Positions 1 through 7,329 are shown, counted from the first letter of the stretch. The stretch: DNA of 9,170 nucleotides from CAZWHE01 sp964633825 (GCA_964633825.1 CAZWHE010000157.1:1-9170); one strand, 5' to 3'. Translations and numbers: made by a program. The notes: a model not told the origin generated them from the sequence alone.

Positions 1-1942
1 AGATGTCGGTCAGTTTCATGGGGGACGATGCGATGTGCGCCCCGTTGAGGTTGAGCACCATGTTCCCCTGGAAAGACGCTATATCACCGGTCCGCTTTGT
101 TTCGAGATTGAAATCAGCCTCGCGCACATTGACCAGGCCGCCCACACCCAGTGCCTTCCATCTTTGCGGCGCATCCCTCCCCAGGACCCGGCCCAGATCC
201 TCGTCGAGATGAAGCCCCTGGCCCTTCCCGCTGAACCTGACCGAGACCCCTTCCTCGCTCATGGCGACTTCCCCCCGGTCGACACAGACAAGGCCTTCCC
301 CCAAGCTGGCCGTGAGATCGTCGATAACGAGCCGGCTCTGCGCCTGATGCCAAGTCACGTTTCCGTGAATCCGGGAAAGAGCCGGCGGAATCCACGGCAC
401 CCCCCCCAGGGAGTCGAAGCGGGGCTGGATAGACAGGACGAGCCCGTCCTCCCCGGTGGAACACTGAAAATCGAAATAACCGTTCGCTTCCAAGTCTTTG
501 AGGGATTCGCCGAACCCGGAAACCGATTCGGAAAGCGTGGAGAGGATTTCGGGAGTGAGAGACTGGTTCCGGCCCTTTACATAGATCTGTTCGAGCCGTC
601 CCTCTTCGATGATGAGGTCGGCGATGAGATCGCTTCCTGCGTGGCTTCCCGTAATACAGGTCAGCTCGAAACTCTGAAGCTCGGAAGAAGAAAACCGGAA
701 CATCGCCGATCCGCCGAGACGATCGATGGTCAGCGGGAGAAAGTCCGGCCTGGCCGAACACCCGTCGAGAGCGACCCGGAGCTCCATCTGCTCCTGTGAA
801 TCGGCCTGCTTCATTTCGTATCCAAAGCGGACGCTCGCCCCGCTGCCGCATATCCCGAGAGACTCGACCGTTTCAGCGACATCGGGGGAAAAGACCGCAC
901 ACAGCGCGTCACGAATCTCATCATCGGGGATCACATGATCGGCGAGGAGGGTAAAAGAGAACCCATCCGATCCGTACGACCCTTCTCCCGTCAGGCTGCT
1001 TTCTCCGTGAGAGCCCTGGAGCCGGGGAAACCAGCAATGGTCCCCCTCGAAGAGAACGCGGCCCGTGATTCCGTCCAGGTTGAGCGGAAAAAAATCCGGG
1101 CAAATCCCAATCGATCTGAGATCCGCAACGCCCCTGATTACGGGCGCGCCCTGCGCCCGATCCGGGGCGCCGCCGGGACAGGGGGGATCGATCAGAGAGA
1201 GATCGGTCAGAGAGAACGAAACGTCGGCCTCTCCCACGGCGCGGAGCCTGCAAAGAAGGGCGGCCAGGTCGTGTCTGCCGATCCTGTCGAGGAAAGCCGC
1301 GAGGTCGGATGAGCAGCGGATCTTCTCGCCCTCCATTCCGAACCGAAAAGAGCCGGCGGCGCCCTCGCTTCCGAACACTCCATTGAACAGCAGCCTTCCC
1401 GCGGGATCCCCTTCGGAACCGACCAGGTTTCCCGTGCCTCTCTCGAGAACGAGGCTCTCTCCCTCTTTCTTCAACTGGGCTTCCAGTCCGGAGATTTTCA
1501 GCGCCACGCCCTCCATGAGAAGCTCGCCGTCCCTGATAAAGAGCGCACACGCCGAGGAGCTCTCCATGTCTCTCGGAAGCGATTCCACATCGCTCATGTC
1601 GCGCGGAATCATGAAGGTCGGTTTGACGAGAGTGACTTCTTCGGGAACCGGGCGTCCCTCGAAGAGGGATTCCGTCGTGTAACCGAGCAGGACCGAGTCG
1701 ATGCTCAGGAGAACGGGCCCGTCCCGCTTCGCCCGGAAATCGACCTCTTCCAGCTCGATTCCGCGGAGAGGCTCGACATTCACGCCCCCGATCTCGAACA
1801 CCCCGCCGAACACGGCGCCGCACGTCTCGGCCGCCATGTTTTCCATGGCCCCCGTCCAGGAGAGGAGCGCCAGCGCGGCCAGAGAGTGAAAAGCCAGGAT
1901 GGCGATCAGCAGGATCAGGGCGATGGTTTTTTTGCCGAGCAA
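1..1942 (-). CDS. AsmA-like membrane-anchored envelope protein, C-terminus beyond left edge
   Basis: An open frame without any stop runs from a TTG at 1942-1940 to the window edge, giving at least 647 residues; the end of the gene is not in the window. No ATG lies in frame between the alr tail and the membrane segment, so TTG is the best start. A GAGAG (1951-1955) sits 8 nt upstream as a possible ribosome site, 16 nt after the alr stop. Residues about 6-28 form one hydrophobic helix after a GKK, an N-in signal anchor. The rest looks periplasmic and beta-rich, with recurring 'hydrophobic-GxVxF' strands such as ITGRVLFEGD, LGGSAMF and IHGNVTW, and an N-terminal block typical of AsmA/YhdP/TamB-like proteins (GGVNVEPLRGIELEEVDF, then a 'P-F-M-I-P-R-D' stretch). 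Known members form long lipid-carrying bridges between inner and outer membranes or affect outer-membrane assembly. The exact subfamily and cargo cannot be told. About 13 cysteines are scattered through the visible exported part, which is unusual. Confidence 0.72.
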   Translation of the reverse strand, partial: MLGKKTIALILLIAILAFHSLAALALLSWTGAMENMAAETCGAVFGGVFEIGGVNVEPLRGIELEEVDFRAKRDGPVLLSIDSVLLGYTTESLFEGRPVPEEVTLVKPTFMIPRDMSDVESLPRDMESSSACALFIRDGELLMEGVALKISGLEAQLKKEGESLVLERGTGNLVGSEGDPAGRLLFNGVFGSEGAAGSFRFGMEGEKIRCSSDLAAFLDRIGRHDLAALLCRLRAVGEADVSFSLTDLSLIDPPCPGGAPDRAQGAPVIRGVADLRSIGICPDFFPLNLDGITGRVLFEGDHCWFPRLQGSHGESSLTGEGSYGSDGFSFTLLADHVIPDDEIRDALCAVFSPDVAETVESLGICGSGASVRFGYEMKQADSQEQMELRVALDGCSARPDFLPLTIDRLGGSAMFRFSSSELQSFELTCITGSHAGSDLIADLIIEEGRLEQIYVKGRNQSLTPEILSTLSESVSGFGESLKDLEANGYFDFQCSTGEDGLVLSIQPRFDSLGGVPWIPPALSRIHGNVTWHQAQSRLVIDDLTASLGEGLVCVDRGEVAMSEEGVSVRFSGKGQGLHLDEDLGRVLGRDAPQRWKALGVGGLVNVREADFNLETKRTGDIASFQGNMVLNLNGAHIASSPMKLTDI

Positions 1943-1958
1943 ATTTCGATCTCTCTTT

Positions 1959-3155
1959 TCAGCGAACGCTCTCGGCCTGCCCGGCCGGGAGCGGGGTTTC
2001 TTTTTCCGATTCCGTCTCGGTTTTCTTCTTTCTCGGGATCCGGCGAACCCTCTTGCCGATGGAGCACGTGATCTCGTAAGGAATGGTTCCGACGAGACGC
2101 GCCACTTCCTCGACCGAAACGGATTCGTCTCCGTCCCGCCCGATCAGGGTAACCAGATCGCCCACCTCGACGCCCGGGACGGCGCCCACGTCCACCATGG
2201 TATAGTCCATGGTCACCGTGCCGATCACGGGAGCCGATCGACCCCGGATCAGAACCCGCCCCTTCCCCGACAGCCTGAACGAGAACCCGTCGTTGTATCC
2301 GATCGGCAACGTGGCGACACGCGTCGATTCCGTTGTGACGTGCTTCCGGTTGTATCCCACCGGCGTGCCGGGGGGCATGTCCTTCAGGAAAATCACCTGC
2401 GTTCGAAAAGATAGAACGGGTTTCAGTTCGACCGCCGGCCTCGGCAGCTCGCCCGAGTTGATTCCATAGAGGGAGATCCCGGGGCGGACGAGGTCGAAAT
2501 GCCCGTTCTTCTCCGCAGAATCGCTCGAATAGATGGCGGCCGAATTGGAGGCGTGATAGATCCCGGGATAGATGCCTGCGCGGGTCAGGTTCTCCCTGAC
2601 CTCTTTGAAGCGGCGCATCTGGATTTCCATGAAAGGATCGCCGGGATCGTGGGTGGACGAATAGTGGGTGGCAACGCCGGCGAACTCGAGGCCGGGCGCC
2701 GACGCGATCAGCCGGGCCACGTCCCCGGCCCGATCGGGCGGGACTCCGAGGCGGCCCATTCCCGTGTCCACCATCAGATGAACCTTGAGCCGTTTTTGCT
2801 GTCTTTGGGCGTCCCGATCGAGCCTCTCGGCTTTTTGCAGCGAGTGGACGCAGACGGAGATATCGTGATCGAGAACACTATCGATCTCGTCTTCGATGAT
2901 GGCTCCCAGGATCAGGATGGGAGATGCGATTCCGCACCCCCTGAGATCGAGGGCCTCCCCCGAATCTCCGACCCCGAATCCCCAGATTCCGCAACCCTCG
3001 AGATGCCGTGCAACGGCCCTGGCGCCGTGGCCGTATGCATCGGCTTTGACGACCGCCATGATATCCGTTCCTTCAGGAAGGAGGGACATGATCCGATCGA
3101 GGTTGTGTGACAGGGCGTCCAGATCGATGTCGGCCCAGGCTCTATGGTAATACAT
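1959..3155 (-). CDS. alr: Alanine racemase (PLP-dependent)
   Basis: Interconverts L- and D-alanine in the cytoplasm, supplying D-Ala for peptidoglycan. The 398-residue product has the whole family signature: AVVKADAYGHGA with the PLP-binding Lys37, VDTGMGRLG (Arg135), THYSS (His164), HASNSAA near 201-207, RPGISLYG at 224-231, the catalytic Tyr268 in PVGYNRKH, LPIGYNDGF, and MDYTMVDVG at 316-324 followed by IPYEI. The N-terminal fold-III barrel and C-terminal beta domain are therefore complete. The usual protein ends near residue 373; here it continues for about 25 charged, low-complexity residues (three Lys, then Thr/Glu repeats, ending AESVR). Starts at ATG 3155, 17 nt after tsaB, without an evident Shine-Dalgarno, so translation may depend on coupling to tsaB. 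The next gene begins 16 nt after its stop. Identity is near certain; the role of the tail is unknown. Confidence 0.97.
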   Translation of the reverse strand: MYYHRAWADIDLDALSHNLDRIMSLLPEGTDIMAVVKADAYGHGARAVARHLEGCGIWGFGVGDSGEALDLRGCGIASPILILGAIIEDEIDSVLDHDISVCVHSLQKAERLDRDAQRQQKRLKVHLMVDTGMGRLGVPPDRAGDVARLIASAPGLEFAGVATHYSSTHDPGDPFMEIQMRRFKEVRENLTRAGIYPGIYHASNSAAIYSSDSAEKNGHFDLVRPGISLYGINSGELPRPAVELKPVLSFRTQVIFLKDMPPGTPVGYNRKHVTTESTRVATLPIGYNDGFSFRLSGKGRVLIRGRSAPVIGTVTMDYTMVDVGAVPGVEVGDLVTLIGRDGDESVSVEEVARLVGTIPYEITCSIGKRVRRIPRKKKTETESEKETPLPAGQAESVR

Positions 3156-3172
3156 GATTCAGTTATTTCGTG

Positions 3173-3865
3173 TCAGCCCTTTTTCTGTTTCAACTCCCAG
3201 TTGATTTCGGCCTTCGATCTTCTCAGGTAGAGGGGTTTGAAATCCCCGGGCGGCGTCGGCCCGCCGCGCAGATAAGCGTTCCTGCCGAAAGGGGCGATAT
3301 GAGACGCGTCCGGGATCAGGCCTGTGCGCACCGTCGCCTTTCGGGTGAGATGTTTTTCGAGTGACGCGGCCCCCTCCCCGGCGAGGACCCAATCCTCTCG
3401 AACCCGATCGGCCGCCTCTTCCCATGTCGCGACAGCGTGGGGAACCACTTCCACCGCATCCTCCCCTTCTTTCCTGAACACGGCGAAGGCGCATTCCCCT
3501 TCACCGGCAATGGAAGACACCAGCAGGGTTTGGCCTTCTTCAGCAGACCCGAAGACGAGCGCCGCAAAAGACGAAACCCCCACAAGAGGACACCCCGTTC
3601 CAAGCGAAAATCCGAGCGCGGCGGCCGCTCCCACACGGAGCCCCGTGTAGGATCCGGGCCCGAGCCCCACGGCGAGGAGATCGATCTCCCGGGCCGTCAG
3701 CCCCTGCGCCTCGATCAGGTTCCTCATGGCCGGCACGAGGGTCCGACCGTGCACATGCCCTTCGTCCAGGGAAAGGCGTTCGGGCCGGGCCCCCTCCCGG
3801 AGCAAGGCCACACTCCCCCGGCGCGAGGAGGTTTCCACAGCCAGCGTGACCGGAAGTGCCGTCAT
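3173..3865 (-). CDS. tsaB: tRNA threonylcarbamoyladenosine biosynthesis protein TsaB
   Basis: TsaB partners TsaD (with TsaE) in transferring the threonylcarbamoyl group to A37 of ANN-decoding tRNAs, forming t6A. The 230-residue product has the ASKHA-type fold of the family: an N-terminal LAVETSS at 8-14 followed by SVALL, HGRTLVPAM at 39-47, and the hallmark GLGPGSYTGLRVG at 67-79, then a GVSSFAAL segment. Length matches TsaB (about 220-240) and is far below TsaD, and the HxxxH metal site of TsaD is absent, so this is the scaffold paralogue. The frame stays open upstream into glmM, but ATG 3865 is chosen because the family N-terminus begins there and AAGGA lies 6 nt before it. The start overlaps the glmM stop in ATGA, implying translational coupling. 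The C-terminal part, where TsaB proteins vary most, has no motif I recognise. Confidence 0.95.
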   Translation of the reverse strand: MTALPVTLAVETSSRRGSVALLREGARPERLSLDEGHVHGRTLVPAMRNLIEAQGLTAREIDLLAVGLGPGSYTGLRVGAAAALGFSLGTGCPLVGVSSFAALVFGSAEEGQTLLVSSIAGEGECAFAVFRKEGEDAVEVVPHAVATWEEAADRVREDWVLAGEGAASLEKHLTRKATVRTGLIPDASHIAPFGRNAYLRGGPTPPGDFKPLYLRRSKAEINWELKQKKG

Positions 3866-5238
3866 CCGATTTCCTTTTTCACCGTTTGGGCGATCGTTCG
3901 GGCCAGTTTTTCCACCAGTCCGGAGTCCTTTCCCTCGATCATAACGCGTATCTTTTTTTCCGTTCCCGAGTAGCGAAGAAGAACGCGTCCGTCCCCGCCG
4001 AGGGCCGACTCGGCGTTGCGCACGCTCTCTGCCGTCATTTCGAGCTCTTCGAGAGGAGGCTTGGACGAAACCTCGACGTTGATGAGCACCTGGGGAAAGG
4101 TCTCCATATCCGAAACGAGCTCTTCCATGGAAAGGCCCGTCTCGGCCATGGCCTGGAAAACCCTGAGCGCCGTGTATGTTCCGTCGCCTGCGTAGCCGTT
4201 GCTGGCGCCGAAGATGATATGGCCCGACTGTTCCCCGCCCAGCGAGTAGCCGCCCTTCTGAAGGAGCTCGGTCACATAGCGATCGCCCACGGGAGTGCGC
4301 TCCAGGCGGATGCCGTGCCCGTGAAGGGCGGCCTCGAGCCCCATGTTGCTCATCACGGTGACCACGACCGTGTCGTGGGCCAGCTCCCCTTTCTCTTTCA
4401 TACGGGGCGCCAGGGCGGCCATGACGGCATCGCCGTCGACGAGCACGCCCCGGCTGTCGACGAAGAGGCTCCTGTCGGCGTCTCCGTCGAGGGCGACGCC
4501 CGCACGGCATCCCTCGTCCACGACCAGTCCGGCCAGGGCTTCGGGATGGACGGACCCGCACTTCTCGTTGATGTTGGACCCGTTGGGCGCGTTGGCCATG
4601 ACGCTCACCTTCGCGCCGAGGCGGGCCAGTGTTTCAGGGGCCGCTTTCCAGGCCGCTCCGTTGGCGCAGTCCACGGCCACGGTCAATCCGTTCAGCATGC
4701 CGGGCTCGAAAGAATCCACGAGATAGGAGATGTAATCGTCCAGCCCGGAAGCGTCCGAGACAACGCGCCCCACGCCGGATCCCGTGGGAAGGTCGGGCTC
4801 CCAATCTCCGTCGTCGATCAATGCCTCGATGCGCTCCTCCGTGTCGTCGGACAGCTTGAGCCCTTCGGGAGAAAAGATCTTGATCCCGTTGTCGGCCATG
4901 AAATTGTGAGACGCCGATATCATGATTCCCATCCCGAAACCACGTGTGCGGGTCAGGTAGGCGAGAGCCGGAGTGGGCACAACGCCGAAATCGACGACAT
5001 CCAGCCCGAGGGAGGTCAACCCCGCGGTCAAGGCGGCCTTGATCATTTCCCCCGAGACGCGCGTGTCCGCACCGACTCCGATTTTGGGGCGTTTCCTTTC
5101 GGAGACGCCCCCTCCTTCGCGTTCATCGCGCAGGACCTTGGCCACGCACTGGGCCATCCTGAGAATGGCTCCGGGCGTCAGGTTCCCTGAATTGGCGACA
5201 TCCCTGATCCCGTCCGTACAAAAATATTTTTTCGCCAT
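3862..5238 (-). CDS. glmM: Phosphoglucosamine mutase
   Basis: Converts glucosamine-6-phosphate to glucosamine-1-phosphate, the step before GlmU makes UDP-GlcNAc for peptidoglycan and lipid A. The 458-residue product has all four domains of the alpha-D-phosphohexomutase family: the phosphoserine loop ISASHN with Ser110, the Mg-binding loop ALDGDADR (Asp251, Asp253, Asp255), the sugar-specificity loop GGEQSGHIIF at 334-343 (GEQSGH is characteristic of GlmM), and the phosphate-binding loop RYSGTE at 422-427. Several positions depart from the usual motifs: KYFCTDGIRDVAN where YFGTDGIRGVAN is typical (Cys7, Asp13), SASHNFMADNG where a Pro normally follows SASHN, and RYSGTEKK where RPSGTEP is most common. 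Placement after cdaA and ybbR is the widely conserved cda-glmM arrangement; in Gram-positives GlmM binds and inhibits CdaA. Starts at ATG 5238, 74 nt after ybbR; its TGA overlaps the tsaB start. Confidence 0.96.
   Translation of the reverse strand: MAKKYFCTDGIRDVANSGNLTPGAILRMAQCVAKVLRDEREGGGVSERKRPKIGVGADTRVSGEMIKAALTAGLTSLGLDVVDFGVVPTPALAYLTRTRGFGMGIMISASHNFMADNGIKIFSPEGLKLSDDTEERIEALIDDGDWEPDLPTGSGVGRVVSDASGLDDYISYLVDSFEPGMLNGLTVAVDCANGAAWKAAPETLARLGAKVSVMANAPNGSNINEKCGSVHPEALAGLVVDEGCRAGVALDGDADRSLFVDSRGVLVDGDAVMAALAPRMKEKGELAHDTVVVTVMSNMGLEAALHGHGIRLERTPVGDRYVTELLQKGGYSLGGEQSGHIIFGASNGYAGDGTYTALRVFQAMAETGLSMEELVSDMETFPQVLINVEVSSKPPLEELEMTAESVRNAESALGGDGRVLLRYSGTEKKIRVMIEGKDSGLVEKLARTIAQTVKKEIG
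3872..3876 (-). promoter_or_regulatory. Ribosome binding site deciding the tsaB start
   Basis: AAGGA lies 6 nt before ATG 3865 within the final glmM codons. It picks this start over the long in-frame extension that merely shadows glmM. Confidence 0.7.
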
Positions 5239-5312
5239 GACTCGTTCCGTCCCTGCACCGCGGCTGTCCTTGGTCGTTAAATCCGGCGCTCAAACATTTC
5301 TCAACCGGATTC
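5239..5312 (-). other. ybbR-glmM intergenic spacer with weak inverted repeat
   Basis: 74 nt, the second longest gap. An inverted repeat ATCCGG/CCGGAT (5281-5286 and 5305-5310) flanks an 18-nt loop, with ATTTAA following on the transcript. The stem is short and there is no U-run, so I do not call a terminator. No strong ribosome site for glmM is visible; ACGGA about 8 nt upstream is the nearest. Confidence 0.4.
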
Positions 5313-5321
5313 TCAACCGGA
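5298..5321. repeat. Perfect 12-bp tandem duplication over the ybbR stop codon
   Basis: Two exact copies of TTCTCAACCGGA (plus strand) at 5298-5309 and 5310-5321, with no further match on either side. Read on the minus strand, the copy transcribed first contains the last ybbR codons and its TGA; the second lies after the stop. The duplication looks recent and does not change the protein end. Confidence 0.85.
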
Positions 5322-6458
5322 CTCGGCACCCTCTTTTTTTCTCACAGTAATCGAAGGCTTGTCCTTCACGTTGACCCGGATGGAATCCTCCAGATCCCAT
5401 CGCCAGATGGAAATGTCGAAAGTCTGGGGAAAATCGGTCCGGTCTTCGAGATCGACGACGAGCTTGATTTTCTTTCTGAGATTCTCCTTGGTGCGGCTGG
5501 CGAACAGGGAAGGCCTCCCTCTCATAACAACGTCCACCGTCTCCTTGTCGGGGGTGATGCTGTTCAGCTCCCGGCTGTCCAGGGGCTGCCCGTTCCTGAG
5601 CAAAAGGAGAGGAATGGAGAAGAGAGTGATTTCCATATCCTTTTCCTGCAGGTTCAGCCTCACCTTGACCATGTTTCCTTTCTGGGTCAAGAGCGTGACT
5701 TTTTTCTCCTCCATCTCGCGAGACGGCCCCAGGTCGTAAGAGAAACCGCTCGAAAAATCCTGTGAGATCCGGATCGTTCTCAGCTTGAAGAGGGAGGGAT
5801 TGGCACGGATCTTTTCGATCTCGGGCGCCGGGCCCAGGATGGTGACGGGATTGGGATCGAACTGGACACGGCTTCGATCGTACTCCATCTCGAACTCCTC
5901 GGGGAGCTCGCCTTCAACATGAAGATTGTCCTGTCCCGTGAGCTGGATGATGAGCTCATCGCGCATGGCAACGGTCAATTTGATCTCCGCCGGGTTAAAG
6001 GACGCCCGGATCTCTTCCAGCCCGAGATCCTCGAAACAGCTCTTGTCGATCGTAATGGGAATGTCTCTGACGTTGACGCCGTCCCGGCCCATCGGCCCCA
6101 CATGGACCTCGCGCTTCCCGATCAGTTTCGTCGGGAGGAGGTCCTTGGGACCGGAGAGGTTCACCTCGAGAATCTGGTCTTCCACGAGAGTCGTCTGATC
6201 GGACCGGCTGACCTCCATCAGGTTGTCGGGAAGAATGATGAAGAACGTGTCCCCCTCCTTGCTGAATTCCTCGAGAAAGACCTGTTTCGTGACAAGCCGG
6301 ATGTTCAGCCTCCGTGTATCGCTGTCAACGACCTTCTGGGCGACATAGGACCAGACGAGCAGGGCCAGAAAGAGGGCCATGAGCTTCCGGCCGATGTCCT
6401 TGCGGAAGACATTGTGGCTGATCCTGTAGACGCTTTTCAGCAGCGAACGGACACTCAC
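5313..6458 (-). CDS. ybbR: YbbR-domain protein, CdaA regulator CdaR
   Basis: CdaR/YbbR is the membrane-anchored partner that modulates the diadenylate cyclase CdaA. The 381-residue product begins with a short basic cytoplasmic segment, one transmembrane helix at about 26-44 (LMALFLALLVWSYVAQ, preceded by GRK), and then an extracytoplasmic beta-rich region. YbbR-type repeats are visible from about residue 50 onward, the clearest being around VTILGP at 205-210 followed by 'EIEKI' and an RTIRIS strand, with others near 97-165 (LEVNLSGP) and 260-340. The number of repeats cannot be fixed by eye. The start is GTG 6458, overlapping the cdaA stop in GTGA; GAGGAGA at 6466-6472 with a 7-nt spacer supports it. 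The C-terminus is charged (VRKKEGAESG), and its stop codon lies inside a perfect 12-bp tandem repeat. Identity rests on the topology, YbbR-like motifs and position directly between cdaA and glmM. Confidence 0.93.
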   Translation of the reverse strand: MSVRSLLKSVYRISHNVFRKDIGRKLMALFLALLVWSYVAQKVVDSDTRRLNIRLVTKQVFLEEFSKEGDTFFIILPDNLMEVSRSDQTTLVEDQILEVNLSGPKDLLPTKLIGKREVHVGPMGRDGVNVRDIPITIDKSCFEDLGLEEIRASFNPAEIKLTVAMRDELIIQLTGQDNLHVEGELPEEFEMEYDRSRVQFDPNPVTILGPAPEIEKIRANPSLFKLRTIRISQDFSSGFSYDLGPSREMEEKKVTLLTQKGNMVKVRLNLQEKDMEITLFSIPLLLLRNGQPLDSRELNSITPDKETVDVVMRGRPSLFASRTKENLRKKIKLVVDLEDRTDFPQTFDISIWRWDLEDSIRVNVKDKPSITVRKKEGAESG

Positions 6459-7270
6459 AGCGGCGTCTCCTCAACCGGTTCTTCATGGACGATCCGATCC
6501 AGCATTTTCTCCAGTTCCTTGCCGTCCCGGGCCTGGGCGAGCTCGCCCCTGTATGCCGTCCGGATCCGGCCCGTTTCCTCGGACACAACGATCACCACGG
6601 CATCGCTCTCCTCGGCGATTCCGAGGGCGGCCCGATGGCGGGTGCCTATCTCGGTGGGAAGATCCGTTCTTTCGCTGAGCGGAAGAAGGCATCCGGCGGC
6701 CACGATCCTGTTCCTTCGCACAAGAACAGCGCCGTCGTGGAGGGGCGACCGCGGGTGAAAGATCGATTCGAGAAGGGACGCGCCGATCTCGGCGTTGATC
6801 GCCTCGGCCCCTTCCGTGTAAGAGCCGAGACCGACCGTTCTCTCGATGACGATGATGGCGCCGATCCTCTTGCGCGCCAGGCGTACGGCGCTCTGCACGA
6901 GCGGGCTGAGGCGCAGCTCGGGCTTGGAGAAAAAGCCCACTTCGCCCAGCCGGGAGAGACCGCGCCGGATCTCTGGCTGGAACACGACGATCAGAGCGAG
7001 AATGGTCACCGTGAGAAAGGTGTCGGCCACGAGACGGATGCGGGGCAGCGTCAGCCCGCCGCTCCCCGTTCCCTCCCCCTGAAACATCAAAAGAGCGAGA
7101 AGAAACACGGCCACAAGGCCCAGAACGCCCTTCATGATCCCGAGACCGCGTGTACCGTGAAGGAAGCGAAGGATGCCGTAGAAGACAGCCGTAAATATGG
7201 CGATCTCGATCGCGGCCTCGCAGATCTGGCCGAAGGTCATATCGAATATGTCTGTCAGAAAGCTCGGCAT
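6455..7270 (-). CDS. cdaA: Diadenylate cyclase CdaA (c-di-AMP synthase)
   Basis: Membrane enzyme that condenses two ATP into the second messenger cyclic di-AMP, which controls potassium and osmolyte balance and cell-wall integrity in bacteria that have it. The 271-residue product has three predicted transmembrane helices (about 19-37, 48-63 and 82-97), a linker carrying VVFQPEIRRGL at 95-105, and a DAC (DisA_N) domain. Both catalytic signatures are present: SPLHDGAVLV with DGA at 179-181 and IGTRHRAALG with RHR at 211-213, followed by SDAVVIVVSEETG. The loop between helices two and three is Gly-rich (GEGTGSGG). Length is normal for CdaA. Starts at ATG 7270 with AGGA at 7276-7279 five nt upstream. 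It is 142 nt from folP and overlaps ybbR by 4 nt, the usual cdaA-cdaR pairing. All key residues seen argue for an active cyclase. Confidence 0.97.
   Translation of the reverse strand: MPSFLTDIFDMTFGQICEAAIEIAIFTAVFYGILRFLHGTRGLGIMKGVLGLVAVFLLALLMFQGEGTGSGGLTLPRIRLVADTFLTVTILALIVVFQPEIRRGLSRLGEVGFFSKPELRLSPLVQSAVRLARKRIGAIIVIERTVGLGSYTEGAEAINAEIGASLLESIFHPRSPLHDGAVLVRRNRIVAAGCLLPLSERTDLPTEIGTRHRAALGIAEESDAVVIVVSEETGRIRTAYRGELAQARDGKELEKMLDRIVHEEPVEETPL
6466..6472 (-). promoter_or_regulatory. Ribosome binding site deciding the GTG start of ybbR
   Basis: GAGGAGA, inside the end of cdaA, is spaced 7 nt from GTG 6458. It supports GTG, in the GTGA overlap with the cdaA stop, as the ybbR start. Confidence 0.7.
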
Positions 7271-7295
7271 GGCTGTCCTAACTTGCCGTTCGCAG

Positions 7296-7307
7296 AGGAC
7301 CGGTCCT
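7296..7307. promoter_or_regulatory. Perfect 12-bp palindrome in the cdaA leader
   Basis: AGGACCGGTCCT is fully self-complementary with no spacer. It lies 26 nt before the cdaA start, and 6 nt separate it from the inverted repeat at 7314-7328. A dimeric regulator could bind it, but no known operator is recognised. Confidence 0.3.
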
Positions 7308-7313
7308 TCGAAT

Positions 7314-7328
7314 GCCCAACCAATGGGC
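7314..7328. promoter_or_regulatory. Short inverted repeat at the putative cdaA start region
   Basis: GCCCA and TGGGC form a perfect 5-bp inverted repeat around a 5-base spacer; flanking AAT/ATT could add three more pairs past a one-base bulge. It lies just downstream of the candidate -10 box, where an operator or a small leader hairpin could act. It is short enough to be chance. Confidence 0.25.
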
Positions 7329-7329
7329 G

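Noticed and set aside
35..799. A 254-residue plus-strand frame, and Arg-rich minus-strand frames at 114-851 and 921-1823
   Set aside because: All overlap the continuous AsmA-like frame, which has an N-terminal membrane anchor and sensible beta-strand composition. The Arg/Gly/Ser-rich products are typical off-frame translations.
1..1942. A frameshifted or broken gene after alr
   Set aside because: Absence of an ATG-started frame first suggested decay, but reading the minus strand codon by codon shows one uninterrupted frame from TTG 1942 to the window edge.
3866..4561. A 231-residue N-terminal extension of tsaB in the same frame
   Set aside because: The extension is extremely Arg-rich, lies wholly inside glmM, and precedes a start with a good ribosome site and the family's normal N-terminus.
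3856..5190. A 444-residue open frame on the plus strand opposite glmM
   Set aside because: It mirrors glmM, whose catalytic motifs are all present on the minus strand. The product resembles no known family and has the Gly/His/Arg-heavy composition of an antisense shadow in GC-rich DNA.
5281..5310. Possible terminator between ybbR and glmM
   Set aside because: Only a 6-bp stem with an 18-nt loop and no U-run; the flanking genes form a conserved co-transcribed pair.
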